The position numbers and the translations under genes are program-made. Below are positions 1 through 16,434 of a stretch of DNA of 43,222 bases, piece after piece. The stretch's first letter is position 1. Each line of letters starts with the position of its first letter. Origin of the DNA: Gymnopilus junonius (Eukaryota > Basidiomycota > Agaricomycetes > Agaricales > Galerinaceae); the NCBI GenBank assembly GCA_015501075.1, contig JADNYJ010000283.1, positions 1 through 43,222 of the forward strand. The letters are read 5' to 3'. The notes beneath the pieces were generated by a model. The model was given only the letters and a program-made list of their open reading frames with translations. It searched no databases and was not told the origin of the DNA.

Positions 1-1180
1 GTAAGACCCGTCCTCGAGGTCAGTTTAGCTCCATGATATAGTATGATAAGCGAACGGCGGCTTATAAAGTCGCACTGGTTTACCAAATAGGTTTCCTGTA
101 CCAGTAGGCGAATAGAGCGAAGGTGTAAGGGTCGAGTTGATTGGGAAATGTGAAAGACTCGCAAGCAACAACAAAATTTCTTACCTTTCTCGCCCATCGA
201 ATGTCCTTACGCACTAGGGAGAACTAACTGAGAGTTAACTTTCATGCAAGAATGTTACCTCACAATTCAGTTTGAGGGAAGAGGAGTCCGTCACTCTCTA
301 TAGAAGAGTCTGATGCGTATTCGGGAGGCGTCGGCGCAGAACAATAACCGTGTGCCCAGAGGCTCCAAATCGGTACCAGACCTTGCCATGAGGCGGTGAA
401 CGAGGCTTAAAGTAAGGTCCCCAGTTTAATGGAAGTCATCATTACAGATCAGACACCCTACATCTTTGGCGACATGGCTTCAAACGATAGCAAAGGAGCT
501 TTCCATGATCCGAATGATAAAGCAGACTGTTTTCTCTTTTGAATCCTGATGAACTTTGTCGCCCGTGCACGTGGTCCAGCAGCAAGGTAGGTAACAAGAA
601 ACAGGTTTGAACAGAAGTTTCGATAGATTTGCAGCCAAAGAGCATATAAAACTAAGTAAATCGAATCAGTGAGCGATGCGCGTAATCAATGTAAAAGAAC
701 AAGGCAAGCTAGCCGCCTTGAGACGAACTTGTCATGCGTGAGAAATTCCGCTGACCACTCTTGACCATCAACCACGACCATTCCTCATTCCTCCTACTGC
801 GCCCTACGTGGCATATACCGCCTTTCCTCTGCTCAGAAAGCCTTTCTCCGTACTCATAGATCAGACATCAGCGGTATCAGCCCATAATTTTTTCTCATCT
901 TCGGTTGCCTTTCTGTTCTCCCCAAAGTTCGTCACCTTTAGCTGCTCCGAATCGTTATGGTTATATACCGTTGATTTACTTTCTGTTATCCAGATCCCTT
1001 CACAGCGCTTCTGCTGCAGCGCTCACGCAATCTCATCCTCCGCCTATGTTGATCCCGTTTCCGACTTGCATTTTACTTTCAATGTTAGGTGTAATAAACT
1101 CCTTGCTTTGTCTTTTCATGGTGCTTAAATTCACTTCCTACCCTTAGGTCTCCTTTGATCCTGGTGAAATCATGTGCACC
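1..1180. other. Left-edge region, no supported gene
   Basis: No reading frame here has recognisable protein motifs, and the short open frames (for example around 808-1128 +) look like chance. The DNA just upstream of 1284 is the probable first exon and promoter area of the spliced plus-strand transcript described in the next entry. Nothing else is visible to me. Confidence 0.5.
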
Positions 1181-1900
1181 CCATTCGAGAACGAGTGAAG
1201 TTCAGTGGGAACGTTTCAGGGCGAGGGAGGACGTTTGAAGCAGAATCTACGAGAGATAGCGGGAACGATCTGAAATAACGGCGGTGAGTTGCTTTGATTC
1301 ATTTTATTTACTTCATCCTTCTTCATCCTCCTTCACCACCTTTCTCTTGATTCCGGCTTTCTGAACATGACTAATGCCCCTTTGAGCAGGATCGGCTTCA
1401 ATTTACCGTCTGCTTATGGAGACTCACGTCGCGGCGTCGTGCTGAAGCCTGAGCTTGGCCCTCATCGACACATCCCTTAAGGACGACTTTTTAAACGCTT
1501 CTGAGTTTTTGGTAAGATTCGGTTCCAAACACTACATGCTGTCGTAATGGATTTATCCCCGTAACATCAATTCCGGCACTCCTTTGTTTGCTCTCAGCAA
1601 CGTCAACGAACTCCCTGTTCTCAAGCACTGCTGTATGTTCATCCTGTATCCCACGTAATACTCACTATAACTAACGTCTTTCTCCAGCTGCAGTATAATG
1701 GCTCCTGCGGCGCAGTGGTATATTTTCATTCGGCGCCTGTATGGGAAGTTTCACACTTCCGAGATGAGAAGATGGCTGGTCGTTGATGGACAAATTGGAT
1801 GGGTCGCGCAGAATGCCGTGAGAGCGTCAGCGTATTATGATGCCGTGTGTCTGGTGGCACCTGATACGGAGTCGACCTGGTCGACTACTTATCTTTAGGA
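1180..1900 (+). ncRNA. Putative spliced transcript with little coding potential
   Basis: Three consecutive, well-formed GT-AG introns can be read on the plus strand: 1284-1389 (GTGAGT...GAGCAG), 1512-1597 (GTAAGA...CTCTCAG) and 1633-1687 (GTATGT...TCTCCAG). The exons between them (1390-1511 and 1598-1632) do not join into a long frame. The first ATG in exon 2 opens only a short peptide. The last exon holds a 66-codon frame (1698-1898) with no motif I recognise. This arrangement fits a spliced long non-coding RNA or the spliced 5' leader of a short-ORF gene. Both ends are guesses, and splicing is inferred from site quality alone. Confidence 0.35.
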
Positions 1901-2362
1901 TTCATGGAGAGCTTCAGTTGGCCGGAGCAGTTTATGGACACTCGCCCTCGGGTATCGTCGCTTCTTGGTCTTTGTTTTATGGGTACTATCTTTATTGTCA
2001 ACCATGTTCAGACTTCAGCACATTCAATACGTCAAGTTTCTTATATTACCTCAAAACCCATGTCGTTCTTATCTCACTTGCACTGTCGTGATGGATAATA
2101 TTAATATTTCAAAGCATGTACGTTGTTGTTTGTTTTACCCTGACGATTGTTTACCTTTTTTTTTCAGGCTATGGTTTTACGTTGATGTTGATGTACTAGT
2201 CGTTGTAGTCGGAAATTGTTAATGTCTCCGTCTACTAAATTCGAGACATTACTATGTCTAATCTGGTTTTTGCTTGAACCTTCATTTCAAGGGATATCGT
2301 CCAATCTCACACTCAAAGATTGTAGATCCTACCACCAGCCGCCGTAATCGTTTGTCCAGTAA
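1901..2362. other. Intergenic, no gene seen
   Basis: The overlapping small frames here lack motifs. This is probably the 3' end of the putative spliced transcript to the left plus the 3' flank of the minus-strand gene that ends at 2363. Confidence 0.4.
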
Positions 2363-3004
2363 TTACAGTCGTGTGGCTAGATGGTCGGCATCCTCTTTCA
2401 GCGTTTCCGTCGAACCATCCATATAGCTCCCTTGGGTCGAGTTACTTGAACGCCCATCGCTGTTATTCCAATCAGTGAAATATGCAGTGTAGGTATCAGA
2501 AGATGACACGCTTCTAGCCCTGAAATTCTGTGATCGACCTCCGGACGTGGAATGAGGTTGGGTTGGAATTCCGCGCTGGATGAAGTTCGGGAGTTGGAAC
2601 CTGCGTGTAAAAGAGAATGAACGAGGAGGAGCAGGCTGGTGAGAAGGCTGGTGCAATCCTTCCTTCCTTTCTCGGTTACTAGGCGCCGCGTTATACGCCT
2701 GAGTAGGACCGTCATTCAAGTGTTGTTGTGTACCATTGCTGACCACAGTGTTGCCACGTCCCATAGCGATAGTCGGGTTATCGTTGCGATGATTCGTTAA
2801 TCGAACTCCCGGGTGGTTGTAGAAAGTGGCGGACCTATTGAGATGAAGGCGGTGTTCCTCTCCTTCGCCTTCTTCAGAGTCGGAGTCAGATTGAGACTCG
2901 GCTACTTGGTTGACGTGGTTGAAGTCAGTTGGAGGTGAGGAGGACCAAATAAAAACGTTAATATTTGGCTCTCTAGTAGTGGCGGACATAGCGCTAGAAG
3001 GCAT
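2363..3004 (-). CDS. Hypothetical Ser/Asn-rich protein
   Basis: This is a single open frame of 213 residues with no family I recognise. An acidic stretch (SDSDSEEGEGEEH, about residues 38-50) is followed by a low-complexity body rich in Ser, Asn, Pro, Gln and Arg (for example PSHQPAPPRSFSFTRRFQLP) and a tail with runs of Ser. There is no signal peptide, no membrane segment and no clear zinc-binding pattern. Such proteins are usually lineage-specific and disordered. The ATG at 3004 is the first in frame and the length is uninterrupted, which is the main support. The coding probability is moderate because low-complexity frames can stay open by chance. The next minus-strand gene ends at 3271, leaving a compact intergenic gap of about 266 nt. 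Confidence 0.5.
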   Translation of the reverse strand: MPSSAMSATTREPNINVFIWSSSPPTDFNHVNQVAESQSDSDSEEGEGEEHRLHLNRSATFYNHPGVRLTNHRNDNPTIAMGRGNTVVSNGTQQHLNDGPTQAYNAAPSNRERKEGLHQPSHQPAPPRSFSFTRRFQLPNFIQRGIPTQPHSTSGGRSQNFRARSVSSSDTYTAYFTDWNNSDGRSSNSTQGSYMDGSTETLKEDADHLATRL

Positions 3005-3270
3005 CTGTTCAAACTCGAGCCAGAGGAGAGAAGGCGTGTGGAAACTGAGGAATAGAGTACTAGCCTTGAAGGACGTGGGCCGTATTTATATTCGAAAAGA
3101 ACAATGTAAATTATTCGTACGTCCTTGATATAAGTATGTTGGCCTCATATCCTATGTCCTTGGGAACAATAATGAAGGCCACAATTTCTACCGCAGTAAA
3201 GGGCCATTAGAGAGAGCAATAGATTAACGGGAGATCAATTTGATTTGCTCGATCGAAAGGTCTAGAAAGG

Positions 3271-4309
3271 TTAAGAGAATGAACATGCCATTACCAGATC
3301 AATAGTACGCCAGAATCCTGCTATTGAAGCCCGCCCAAAGCTTGTACGTAGTACGCGTAGGCCATGAACATCTTCAGGTTCCTCTCCTACAATAATTGGC
3401 AGCCAATCCAGCATGTCCCTGAATTCATCCCCGCTCAACGTTACCCAAAATTTCAGCTTGCAAGGTCCCCAAAAACTCGGCATCCAACCAGATTGCTCCC
3501 AATCGATAACCCCAAGAACATGAGGACGTTCCTCATCACTGCTAGGCGTAATCATGATGTTGCTCGGATTAAGATCATCGTGTGTAAAAATCAAAGGGGA
3601 GGCGTAAGGTAGGGAAGGTATACCATTGGCATACGCTTCTTCGCGTTCTGAAGAAGGTATTCGCATAAAGAATTCGTAGAAGGCTTCAACGTAATTAGGG
3701 AAAACATCCGACTCTCGCCCGAATATTATCCCATCCATAGACGGCTGCCCACCCACTGCACCTTAGTATACTAGTCAAAAGGACTGCCAAAGCGTGGAAT
3801 ATGAAAAGGATGGACGTACCAACAAATTCCTCTTCAGCTGGTCTCTTTAGACGACTCAATGCTCGCACCATCGTACCTATCTCTTTGCAGATCTGTGCAC
3901 GATCTTCCGATGAAATATCCTTCCAACGGACATGCAGCCTTTCTCCCTTCAGCATCTCCACAAAAATGAATAAATTATGGCCATCACGCCTCCACCCGCA
4001 TACCTCTGGTACCTTTACTTCCGGTAGAAAGCGTCGTAAAGCACATAGAGTCTGGCCTTCTGCAGCTGAAACTTGATGACGGGAGGTAATGCGAACGCGC
4101 TTCACAGCGAGACAAAGAGGCGGGAAGACAGACACGTAACATTCATAGCCTGGTAAAGCAGCAGCCTCGATCTCTGCGATAGTCGGAAGGTCAGTGTAGT
4201 GGTGATGTTTGAAGAAAGAGGTGTCCTCGAAAAAGACGGTTTCCTCGGAGGGAAGTGTTGAAATCAATACCGGAGAAGATGAAGAGTAACTAGGAGTCGA
4301 AGAAACCAT
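3271..4309 (-). CDS. APH-fold (aminoglycoside phosphotransferase family) protein
   Basis: This is a two-exon gene: exon 1 is 4309-3820, the intron is 3819-3756 (GTACGT...GTGCAG), and exon 2 is 3755-3271. Together they give about 324 residues, the normal size for fungal APH-family proteins. The C-terminal lobe has the Brenner-type catalytic motif (FTHDDLNPSNIMI) and the metal-binding GVIDWEQSG motif; the N-lobe has the hinge-like NLFIFVEMLKGERL. Fungal members are widespread kinase-fold proteins whose small-molecule substrates are mostly unknown; antibiotic resistance should not be assumed. The start ATG at 4309 gives a Ser-rich leader before the fold. The last codons (MACSFS) look unlike a conserved end, so a further 3' exon is possible. 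The frame is intact, unlike the related gene at 13.9 kb. Confidence 0.8.
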
Positions 4310-4890
4310 AGAGTGTTGAGAGCAAACCAGACTCTAATCAGTACGGGTCCACGCATAGAGATTGGATAATGGTTGCAACGTCACAGCTTGAGAAACCGTT
4401 ATAGATAGCTTTGTAAGCCAAGCCGTTCGAGTGGCATTGGGAAAACGCACAGTTTCCTGCTTCGTAATGTGCATTGTAGTCCTTACTTGGGAATCAATCG
4501 ACAGTGTGACAGCCATAAAAAGATTTCGAATGTTCCTTAGTTCGCGAATTAACCTTTGTGTCGTCTCATTCTGCTACAAATTTGGACAACCTATGCCAGG
4601 CTGGTCAAAGGCACAAAGCTTCCGACCTGGTTATACCCAATCAGCGCGACTAAACAAAGAAGTGTGCCATTCTGGGTCATGGATTTTGTATGTGCATTGT
4701 TCTTGTAGCCTATAAAAACAAAAATGTACCCACCGGTGACCGTCACCACTGGTGATTGCTTGAAGAATCAAACCTCTTCAATTTTCAAAGAAAGCCTTCC
4801 ACGATAAAGAATGCCCAAGCACGCCTTTATTGTCTGATTATTTTTGAATCCTTTGATACTGATTTTCATTTTAGATCTGCAGCTTGGGAC
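4310..4890. other. Intergenic / probable 5' part of the zinc-finger gene
   Basis: This stretch lies between the divergent APH gene and the zinc-finger coding exon. A good acceptor (branch-like ACTGAT, then TTTTAG) sits just before 4876, so an upstream first exon of the zinc-finger gene is expected here, but I could not choose its start or donor. Confidence 0.35.
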
Positions 4891-5378
4891 ACGTTGCTGG
4901 ATGGGGATCAAGACCAAGACGGCGAAGATGAAGTTGACGAATTGACCTCCGAGTCCGACGAGTCTGCCACGCCCACGTCTGAAGTCACTGATAATTCAAT
5001 GGACAGCGACATCCACATCCACTACTCAGAGGATGATCCAAATTATACTGAATGTGCTTGGGGAAGGTATCGTGCAGTCGAAAGATATTACACGAAGAAG
5101 GAGCAATTCGCCGTCATTTGGCTGATGTCCATGACGTAGATTTTGTGGGATCTCCGCTCATCTGTAACTGGAAACCTTGTTCTCGTTCAGAACATGGAAA
5201 GAAGCAGAAGCCATTTAGCACGCATAGGGCCCTTCTTAAACACGTCAAAAATGTTCATATGAAATTGGATCGTAGGATCTGTCCCGGTTGTGGGAATACT
5301 TTCGCTGGTGGAGCATTCTCGCTCGCACAGCACGTCTCCAGGCAGCACCCAGAGATCGATTTAAACAGCTTAGCTTAG
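4876..5378 (+). pseudogene. C2H2 zinc-finger protein, frame broken
   Basis: The region begins with an acidic segment (GEDEVDELTSESDESATP) and continues into three finger-like units. The first (starting ECAWGRYRAV) has Tyr where the second Cys is expected, and its His pair lies beyond a frame change near 5097-5103. The second has CNWKPC and a His pair ending KNVH. The third is a clean CPGC...HVSRQH unit. The acidic segment and the fingers are in different frames that join if one base is added at about 5100. Fungal proteins of this build are putative DNA-binding factors; the targets are unknown. The 5' end is not defined, because an intron acceptor probably precedes the visible exon. Whether the break is a real mutation or a base-call error is open. 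Confidence 0.6.
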
Positions 5379-5837
5379 AGGCGTACGAGTGTTACAAGTG
5401 TGTTATATATAGTATCTGTTGAATAACTGAATACGATGCGAGAAAAGATTAAGTTGAAGGATTTACTCGAACTTATAATAGTAAGATAACGCGAGAAAGA
5501 TATCGAATATCGATGACTGTAAAGTTCGATTAAGAGAGATCATGACTGGTGACGATGTCCTGAAATTCCGAACCTACTTACTTTACGAACTGCCAGGAAG
5601 TCACGGCCATCTTCGACTGCTTCGACTGAAGTTGCGAGAGTGTGGTTTTAGACTTGAATCGATGCGCGATTGTTGATAGGATACTTAAAATGGAATTCTC
5701 TTTGGGTCACTTTTCACGCAGAGGCGCGGCTTCTGAAGATGGATGGAAGTTCGGAACACATGATTCCACCTAGGCCTTCGTGACACTGGCTTGCAGATTC
5801 GACTTCCTACTTCCGCAGCGCACTCTTCAAACCTCTA

Positions 5838-6361
5838 ATGCCATACGATCTATACCTTCTCAAACAAGGAGCTTCGCCACCTCCTTTATTCAACTCTCAT
5901 TGGGTCCTCTTCGTGCGCTCCAGTGGGAGCTTGGAACAACGCACCGCCATTGGAACTTACATATACGTTACAGGAAGTCGTTATGAGGGCTTCATCTTCG
6001 AAGTCAAACGCAACTGGAGCCCGACGTGTACGACTGAAATATTTCGAAACACTCTCATTGGAGAGGTTCAGAACGCCTCTGTTGTCTTATCATCGCCGAT
6101 TAGTGAATATCTGATTGAAAATGAAGCAAGAACGGCACTCGAGAGGACGTTACTCACCCTACCGGCTCCTGGAAAGTCACTTCGGGTGAGATCCTTAACT
6201 GTTGTTCTTCAGATTTATCCGTAAATTGTACTATGATATAGGCTCCAAGCGCCACCGGTCCCCAAGTCGTAAAGGACTGTCAATGGTGGATTATCAATGC
6301 CCTTCCTTACGTTCGACTCAATAAGGCGGTACAGGAGGTTTTGGATGTCATCAAACAGTGA
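5838..6361 (+). CDS. Conserved-looking hypothetical protein, two exons
   Basis: Exon 1 is 5838-6185 and exon 2 is 6242-6361, joined in phase 0 across a 56-nt intron (GTGAGA...GATATAG). The product is about 155 residues. The frame has the balanced composition of a globular protein (NSHWVLFVRS, GTYIYVTGSRYEGFIFEV, then the C-terminal KDCQWWIINALPYV) and ends in a helix-like stretch. There is no signal peptide or membrane segment and no catalytic motif I can name. Small proteins of this general pattern are common in Agaricomycete genomes, but I cannot give a function. The ATG at 5838 is the first that keeps the frame open. The 3' neighbour region is gene-poor. Confidence 0.65.
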
Positions 6362-12007
<5,646 letters not shown>

Positions 12008-12921
12008 ATGCTAATACTGTGCGTCGACGTCGGGTGCGCGAGGAGAAGAGAAGAGGCAGGTGTCGGCTGGGAAACGGTCTGGCAGTAAGAAGAGGACATG
12101 ATGATGAAGGACGGTCGGCATGCGGACTTTCTAGACGAAACGATGAACGCTCGTAATCGGGATGAAGGAAAGGCTTGTATAGAGAGAGAGAAGTATATCT
12201 GCTTGTATTTTTTTTTTCGAGATGTTTGCTGTATGACGCTTGTTGTTTGCTTTCTTTTTTCTGATGTTGTTGTCTTTTTACCCTTTTCTTTCCCCCATTT
12301 CCGCCTTTTCCTTCGTTCTTTGTTCTTCTTCACCGTAATTCCTTTTCTCATACATTTATCTATGTTAGCTAGTACCAAGCTACGACCACACACTCCGTCT
12401 TCATACCACGCACTATTACCCTTTCTACGCACTCACGTCGCACATACAATGTCTACCTTGTTAATGATACGTGTTTATAATGTCTTTCTTTGCTGATGAT
12501 CCTTGCGTCAAAGCTTTTTCGGTGTCAAGAAACCTTCTTTCCTAAGTTCCCTGGATGTCGCACAAATGAAGATCTTTCAGAAATTTAGTCAACGTGAAGA
12601 AGATACGTTAGCTATCTTTCTGTTTACTTCTCGAGTGTTACCTCATTTGCCTTACGCCTTCTAGGCCAAGTTTTGTCATTCACGTGCAATTCACGTGGTC
12701 GAACTTTTTCTATATCAATATCATTTGTACAGAAGAAAAACACACGGACGACGTTGATTCTTGTCAGCGTCGCACGAGGAAGAGGTCAAAATAGTAAGAT
12801 TGCGGTGAATAGACCAGCGTAAAGACTGGAGATCTGTCTACCGAATACCAACTACTAATATATGTTGAGGGTAAGACATAGAGCCGGAAAAGGAAATAAG
12901 ATAAGAGATAAGATAAGGCGA
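12008..12921. other. 3' region of the kinase gene, no further gene seen
   Basis: T-rich plus-strand DNA typical of a fungal 3' UTR (around 12208-12400), followed by unremarkable sequence. Open frames here lack motifs. Confidence 0.45.
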
Positions 12922-13500
12922 TCATTTCCTGACATTACCCCCTCCTTTAGAACGGGCTTTGTACTTTTTGTACTTGTTCAGAGCCCGTTTGGCATGTGTA
13001 AGTTCGTTCTCTGTCAGCCACTCATTCTCCTCCATCGGAAAACCCTTCCACTTCACTAGAAATTGTCGATTTCCTCTTCTAATACGGGTCATCCAAGATC
13101 TTCTTGTGTACAGGCAAAGGCTTTGGCGAGGCCGAGTTCCTCTTTGATGAAGCAAGAGAACATACCCGGAGCGGGACGATGATCCTGATGTGCTGCGCGT
13201 TGATAAGCTCCACAAGCACCTCTTATTCATATGGCGCTCGAGGTTCTGTTCAGACATGAGGATCTTGCTGAGTGGAAATTCCGGTGGACGGAGCCATGAG
13301 AGTGCTACGGAGGTTTTTTCGTCGCGCGAGTTTATGCTCTTTTCGAGATCCAGTTATTTCTTGGAACAGGTCACTTGGTCGACGACGACAACGAGGGCTC
13401 TTTTGGCTGCTGGTGGCGGTGATGCGGAGAATGAGCCTCCGACGATTACGCTGCTGTCTACACCGTTTGTCCCTGCCTCGCTGCATTTTACCATGGGTTT
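12922..13500 (-). pseudogene. Remnant of a chromodomain Ty3/gypsy element
   Basis: On the minus strand the end of a chromodomain is readable: RIRRGNRQFLVKWKGF followed by EENEW and a Lys-rich tail, ending at 12922. This aromatic-cage pattern (FLVKWKG, ENEWL) is the C-terminal chromodomain of integrases in chromoviruses, which tethers integration to modified chromatin. Upstream (13150-13500) conserved-looking blocks such as LRPPEFPLSKILMSEQN alternate between frames, with at least one stop and several frame changes. I cannot assign those blocks to a specific part of a gypsy polyprotein. The fragment is short, has no visible LTRs and is unrelated in position to the large element at 29.6-37.8 kb. 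Confidence 0.55.
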
Positions 13501-13869
13501 CTGTATACCGGCACCCTCATTTTTTCGCATAGGACATATGACCTATCGACTGCGTTTGGATGATTGTTCAAGCGAGGAAGGGGATGGAAGAGGTTTTGGT
13601 GAGAATTGTCAGAAGTGTTTTGGATCGGCGGAGGAGGACGGCGAGGAGGAGTGGATGGAGATTATGAGGAGTGGTGGGGAACGTCGCTGTTTTCGTGTTG
13701 CCTTTGTCAATTTTGAAATTCGGAAATGATTTCGATCTGAGATTTGTTAAGATTACGTGAACATGGAAAGGCTTCTTAAGGTGTACAGACGGTTCGTATT
13801 CAACCGATTCCTCGCCCATCACCACCATACTACACCAACCAACTTTATTTTCAACTTCCAGCACAGAGT
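13501..13869. other. Short interval upstream of the second APH-fold gene
   Basis: It contains continuing debris of the retroelement remnant and the presumed promoter of the gene starting at 13870. The overlapping frames on both strands are not convincing. Confidence 0.35.
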
Positions 13870-14888
13870 ATGGTACCCACAAACATGCACTGGCGAGAAG
13901 ATACTGTCCATATAGAGCCTGTTTGGTCGCTTGATCCAGATATATCTGTTGTTGAAGCCATTTCTCGCCATCACCTCCTTCCGCGCATTGATATCCCAAA
14001 CAAGGAGCTCACAGTAACTTTGCTGGGGGAGGGTTCTTTCAACAAGGCATACACTGTCAACGTTGAAGCAACATCGGACGTGAAATCGTATGTATTTCGA
14101 GCGACACTTCCCGTCGAGCCAAGTGACAAAGTACGGAGTGAGGTTGCAACCCTAGACTACATTAAACGGCACACAAACATCCCAGTTCCCACTGTGATTG
14201 CATACGATTCTTCTTCTGACAATTCACTCGGATTCGAATGGATCCTCATGGAAAAGATCCCTGGAGAGCCGATCAGCAATATCTGGCGTGGTTTATCCGA
14301 CAGCTCAAAAGCTGCTATCACTCGCGAGATCGCCTCTTACGTCCTGCAGATGCGCAACAACTGTTTATTCCATGAAATCGGGGCGTTGTATCATGGTGCT
14401 TCCAACAAAGAGTTCATCATTGGGCCCATAGTTACACAGTTCGCATTTATGGGGCCGAGGAGGCAGCTTCTCTCTCGCAACCGCGGACCATACTATCACG
14501 ATAGCGATTTCGTACGAGCCCTCACTGACATTCAAGTTGCTGATGTTCACCTCATAAAGACGATGTCACCTGATGATCCTAAGTTCGACGAATGCCTCTT
14601 CGAAGACGCACCTAGTGTCCTACATGCAGTAGAGGAGTTGCTCTCCCTCATCCCCAGATCTTCCCGAAAGACGAAAGGAAAGACCCGATTCATACAGTCC
14701 TCATGCATCCAGATCTTTCTCACGGCAACATTATGATTGACCCTAACACGCTCGAAATCACTGGTGTCATAGATTGGGAATGCACGAATGCGAGTCCGCA
14801 GTGGGAACATCTGTATCCGCAGTGTCTTATTGGGCCTGAGCGCCTCCTTAGCTTTGACCTCGGTAAGCGGTTTCCGATGCTCCCATGA
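13870..14888 (+). pseudogene. APH-fold protein, single frame break
   Basis: The reading starts at an ATG at 13870. The glycine-loop region is GEGSFNKAYTV, followed by YVFRATL, RSEVATLDYIK and the hinge WILMEKIPGEP. The C-lobe with the catalytic MHPDLSHGNIMID and the metal motif GVIDWE lies in another frame, reached by adding one base near 14652-14655, where the sequence has a run of four C. The product would be about 340 residues, a normal length for this fungal family. A donor-like GTAAGC at about 14863 suggests that the last exon lay downstream, where the DNA is now a duplicated segment (14950-15178). It is related in fold but not obviously close in sequence to the APH-fold gene at 3.3-4.3 kb. 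The substrate is unknown. Confidence 0.7.
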
Positions 14889-14949
14889 TGTACCCACACC
14901 ACACTGTGATACTCGACGGAATTTCGGACCTGACTGTGGACCTGGATGT

Positions 14950-15178
14950 GCATTGCGACTTATAAACTGCAAAGACTACACTATACAATGTACAATGAGC
15001 TGAGCATTATGATTAAGGTGTGTTACAAGCGAACCCTGACCAGGACCTCATGCATGACCTCCTGTACCCGACTTAGGGAGTGGACCTCACCAAGTTTTCG
15101 GATGTCAATGCCTTGGTTTCGAAGCAGAGCCTATGAAGAAGAATACGAAGCATCAGTAAAAATTGGCATTGTATGATA
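14950..15178. repeat. Direct repeat, copy A (3' exon and flank of a secreted-protein gene)
   Basis: This segment matches 17061-17254 at high identity, with one extra stretch near 14967-14990. It contains the same minus-strand acceptor and last coding exon as the secreted-protein gene (sense strand GCTCTGCTTCGAAACC) and its downstream flank. No other exon of that gene is recognisable next to this copy, so it is probably a partial duplication. Confidence 0.8.
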
Positions 15179-15191
15179 CTCTATTTTATTC

Positions 15192-15380
15192 TTGGTCAAT
15201 GTGCGAAAATTGTTCGGGATGGGTTTGGTAGGAGACTGGCATGGACGTGATTTGTCAAAGAAGGAGATAGCGAAAAGGGAGGCCAAGTTGGCAAAGGAAA
15301 AATCAATAACAGACGAGTCGACGGATGGTATCTCGTTGCAGGAGAATAAGGGTTTCATTCTTGTTAGTGATCCAGTATGA
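15192..15380 (+). CDS. Possible short coding exon, Lys/Glu-rich
   Basis: A 62-codon frame with the charged stretch SKKEIAKREAKLAKEKS and an otherwise protein-like composition. I do not recognise it, and it lies between the repeat copy and an AT-rich interval. It may be an isolated exon, or chance. Confidence 0.2.
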   Translation: MVNVRKLFGMGLVGDWHGRDLSKKEIAKREAKLAKEKSITDESTDGISLQENKGFILVSDPV

Positions 15381-15782
15381 GTAGCAGTAAGAGCATATTT
15401 TTACTTACGGCTTTATCTACCTAGTCCTTATGTACAGTATGGTCCTATTTTGTAACCCTTCCGTTGTTTGATACCGTTGAATTTGAAAATTAACTAACAC
15501 TGGGACATGAAGTTGCGTAGTGGATGGCAATCCCAAGAATTAAGTAATAAGACTTATTGATTGAGTGCCTTCAAATAACTATCCAAGTGAGGCAGCTTGC
15601 AGCATATTTGTGAGTCGCTGGCTCACTGGCTGTTCCCCAGCCGCTCAACATTGGTTCTCAATTCATGTACCTTGCTACAACGTGTTTCAAGGCCAAGACA
15701 GATATCAATCAATATATCAATATACATTACCCAGGCACTTCTTTGAAGAAAAACTCTGAGTCCGAATGAGTGTGGATGTTTC
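15381..15782. other. Intergenic, no gene seen
   Basis: AT-rich DNA without motifs. It includes the 3' flank of the minus-strand C2-like gene that ends at 15783. Confidence 0.4.
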
Positions 15783-16434
15783 CTATCTAGTACCACCCCT
15801 CACCAACATCACCAAATTATCTTTACCTTCCCTGCGCAAAGTAATGAGTTTATCACATATTTTTGAGACGCTGAACTCGAGGCGGAGAGACGGTTTGTTC
15901 TTGACAGCTTCATTTTCCACAACGATATCCAAACCTAGTCCAAGATACAAATTTGATGAGTAGACTGTCTGAATGAGGAGAACGACAGAAGTAAAATGGA
16001 TGCTTACCAGCTCCGTTCCTCATTGCAAGAAATTCAGGATGTTCGGCCAAGTTCTTATCAAAACCACCCAGAAAAACATCGCCGCCGATCACCTTGGATT
16101 GGTACACTTTGATTCTGAGCATCGAAGGTAGTTGACTGTCCTTGCCAGCGCTAAACATAGTAATCAGTCCTCGCGTACGACGCCCTGGAAATAATCAAGT
16201 CATACAAGGATCTCGTGATATTCCATGAAACAGTTCCATTCTTTGCTGCAACAAGATCGCCGACCATAGGTTTTGATTCAGAGTCAGCAACATCAACCAC
16301 AAAGTAATACTTCGATGCTAATGCCGGAATGATTCCTTTCTTAAGTCCTAGGGACGGTTAATAAATCATGAACTACATTTGAATGGCTGTTCACTTAACA
16401 CCCTACCTGTGAGTCGTTTGACAGTCACCTCTAG
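15783..16434 (-). CDS. C2-like domain protein, 5' end unresolved
   Basis: Minus-strand exons can be chained. One exon ends at 16407 with EVTVKRLT. A 59-nt intron separates it from the exon starting at 16347 (LKKGIIPALASKYYFVVDV, ADSESKPMVGD, KNGTVSWN). After another short intron, an exon reads MLRIKVYQSKVIGGDVFLGG. A last intron (GTAAGC...GACTAG) leads to LDIVVENEAVKNKPSLRLEF and a stop at 15783. The alternation of strand-like segments, with a lead of the type 'V.V..A.GL' and a WN in the middle, resembles the C2-like proteins expanded in Agaricomycetes. Calcium or lipid binding is only an inference. The first exon(s) upstream of 16434 could not be fixed. Confidence 0.5.

Noticed and set aside
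3271..4309. Antibiotic-resistance function for the APH-fold genes
   Set aside because: In fungi this kinase fold is widespread with unknown or metabolic substrates; the motifs do not show aminoglycoside specificity.
13190..13729. Long plus-strand frame of 179 codons
   Set aside because: It is antisense to the retroelement debris, has Arg/Ser-biased composition and no domain; likely a shadow.
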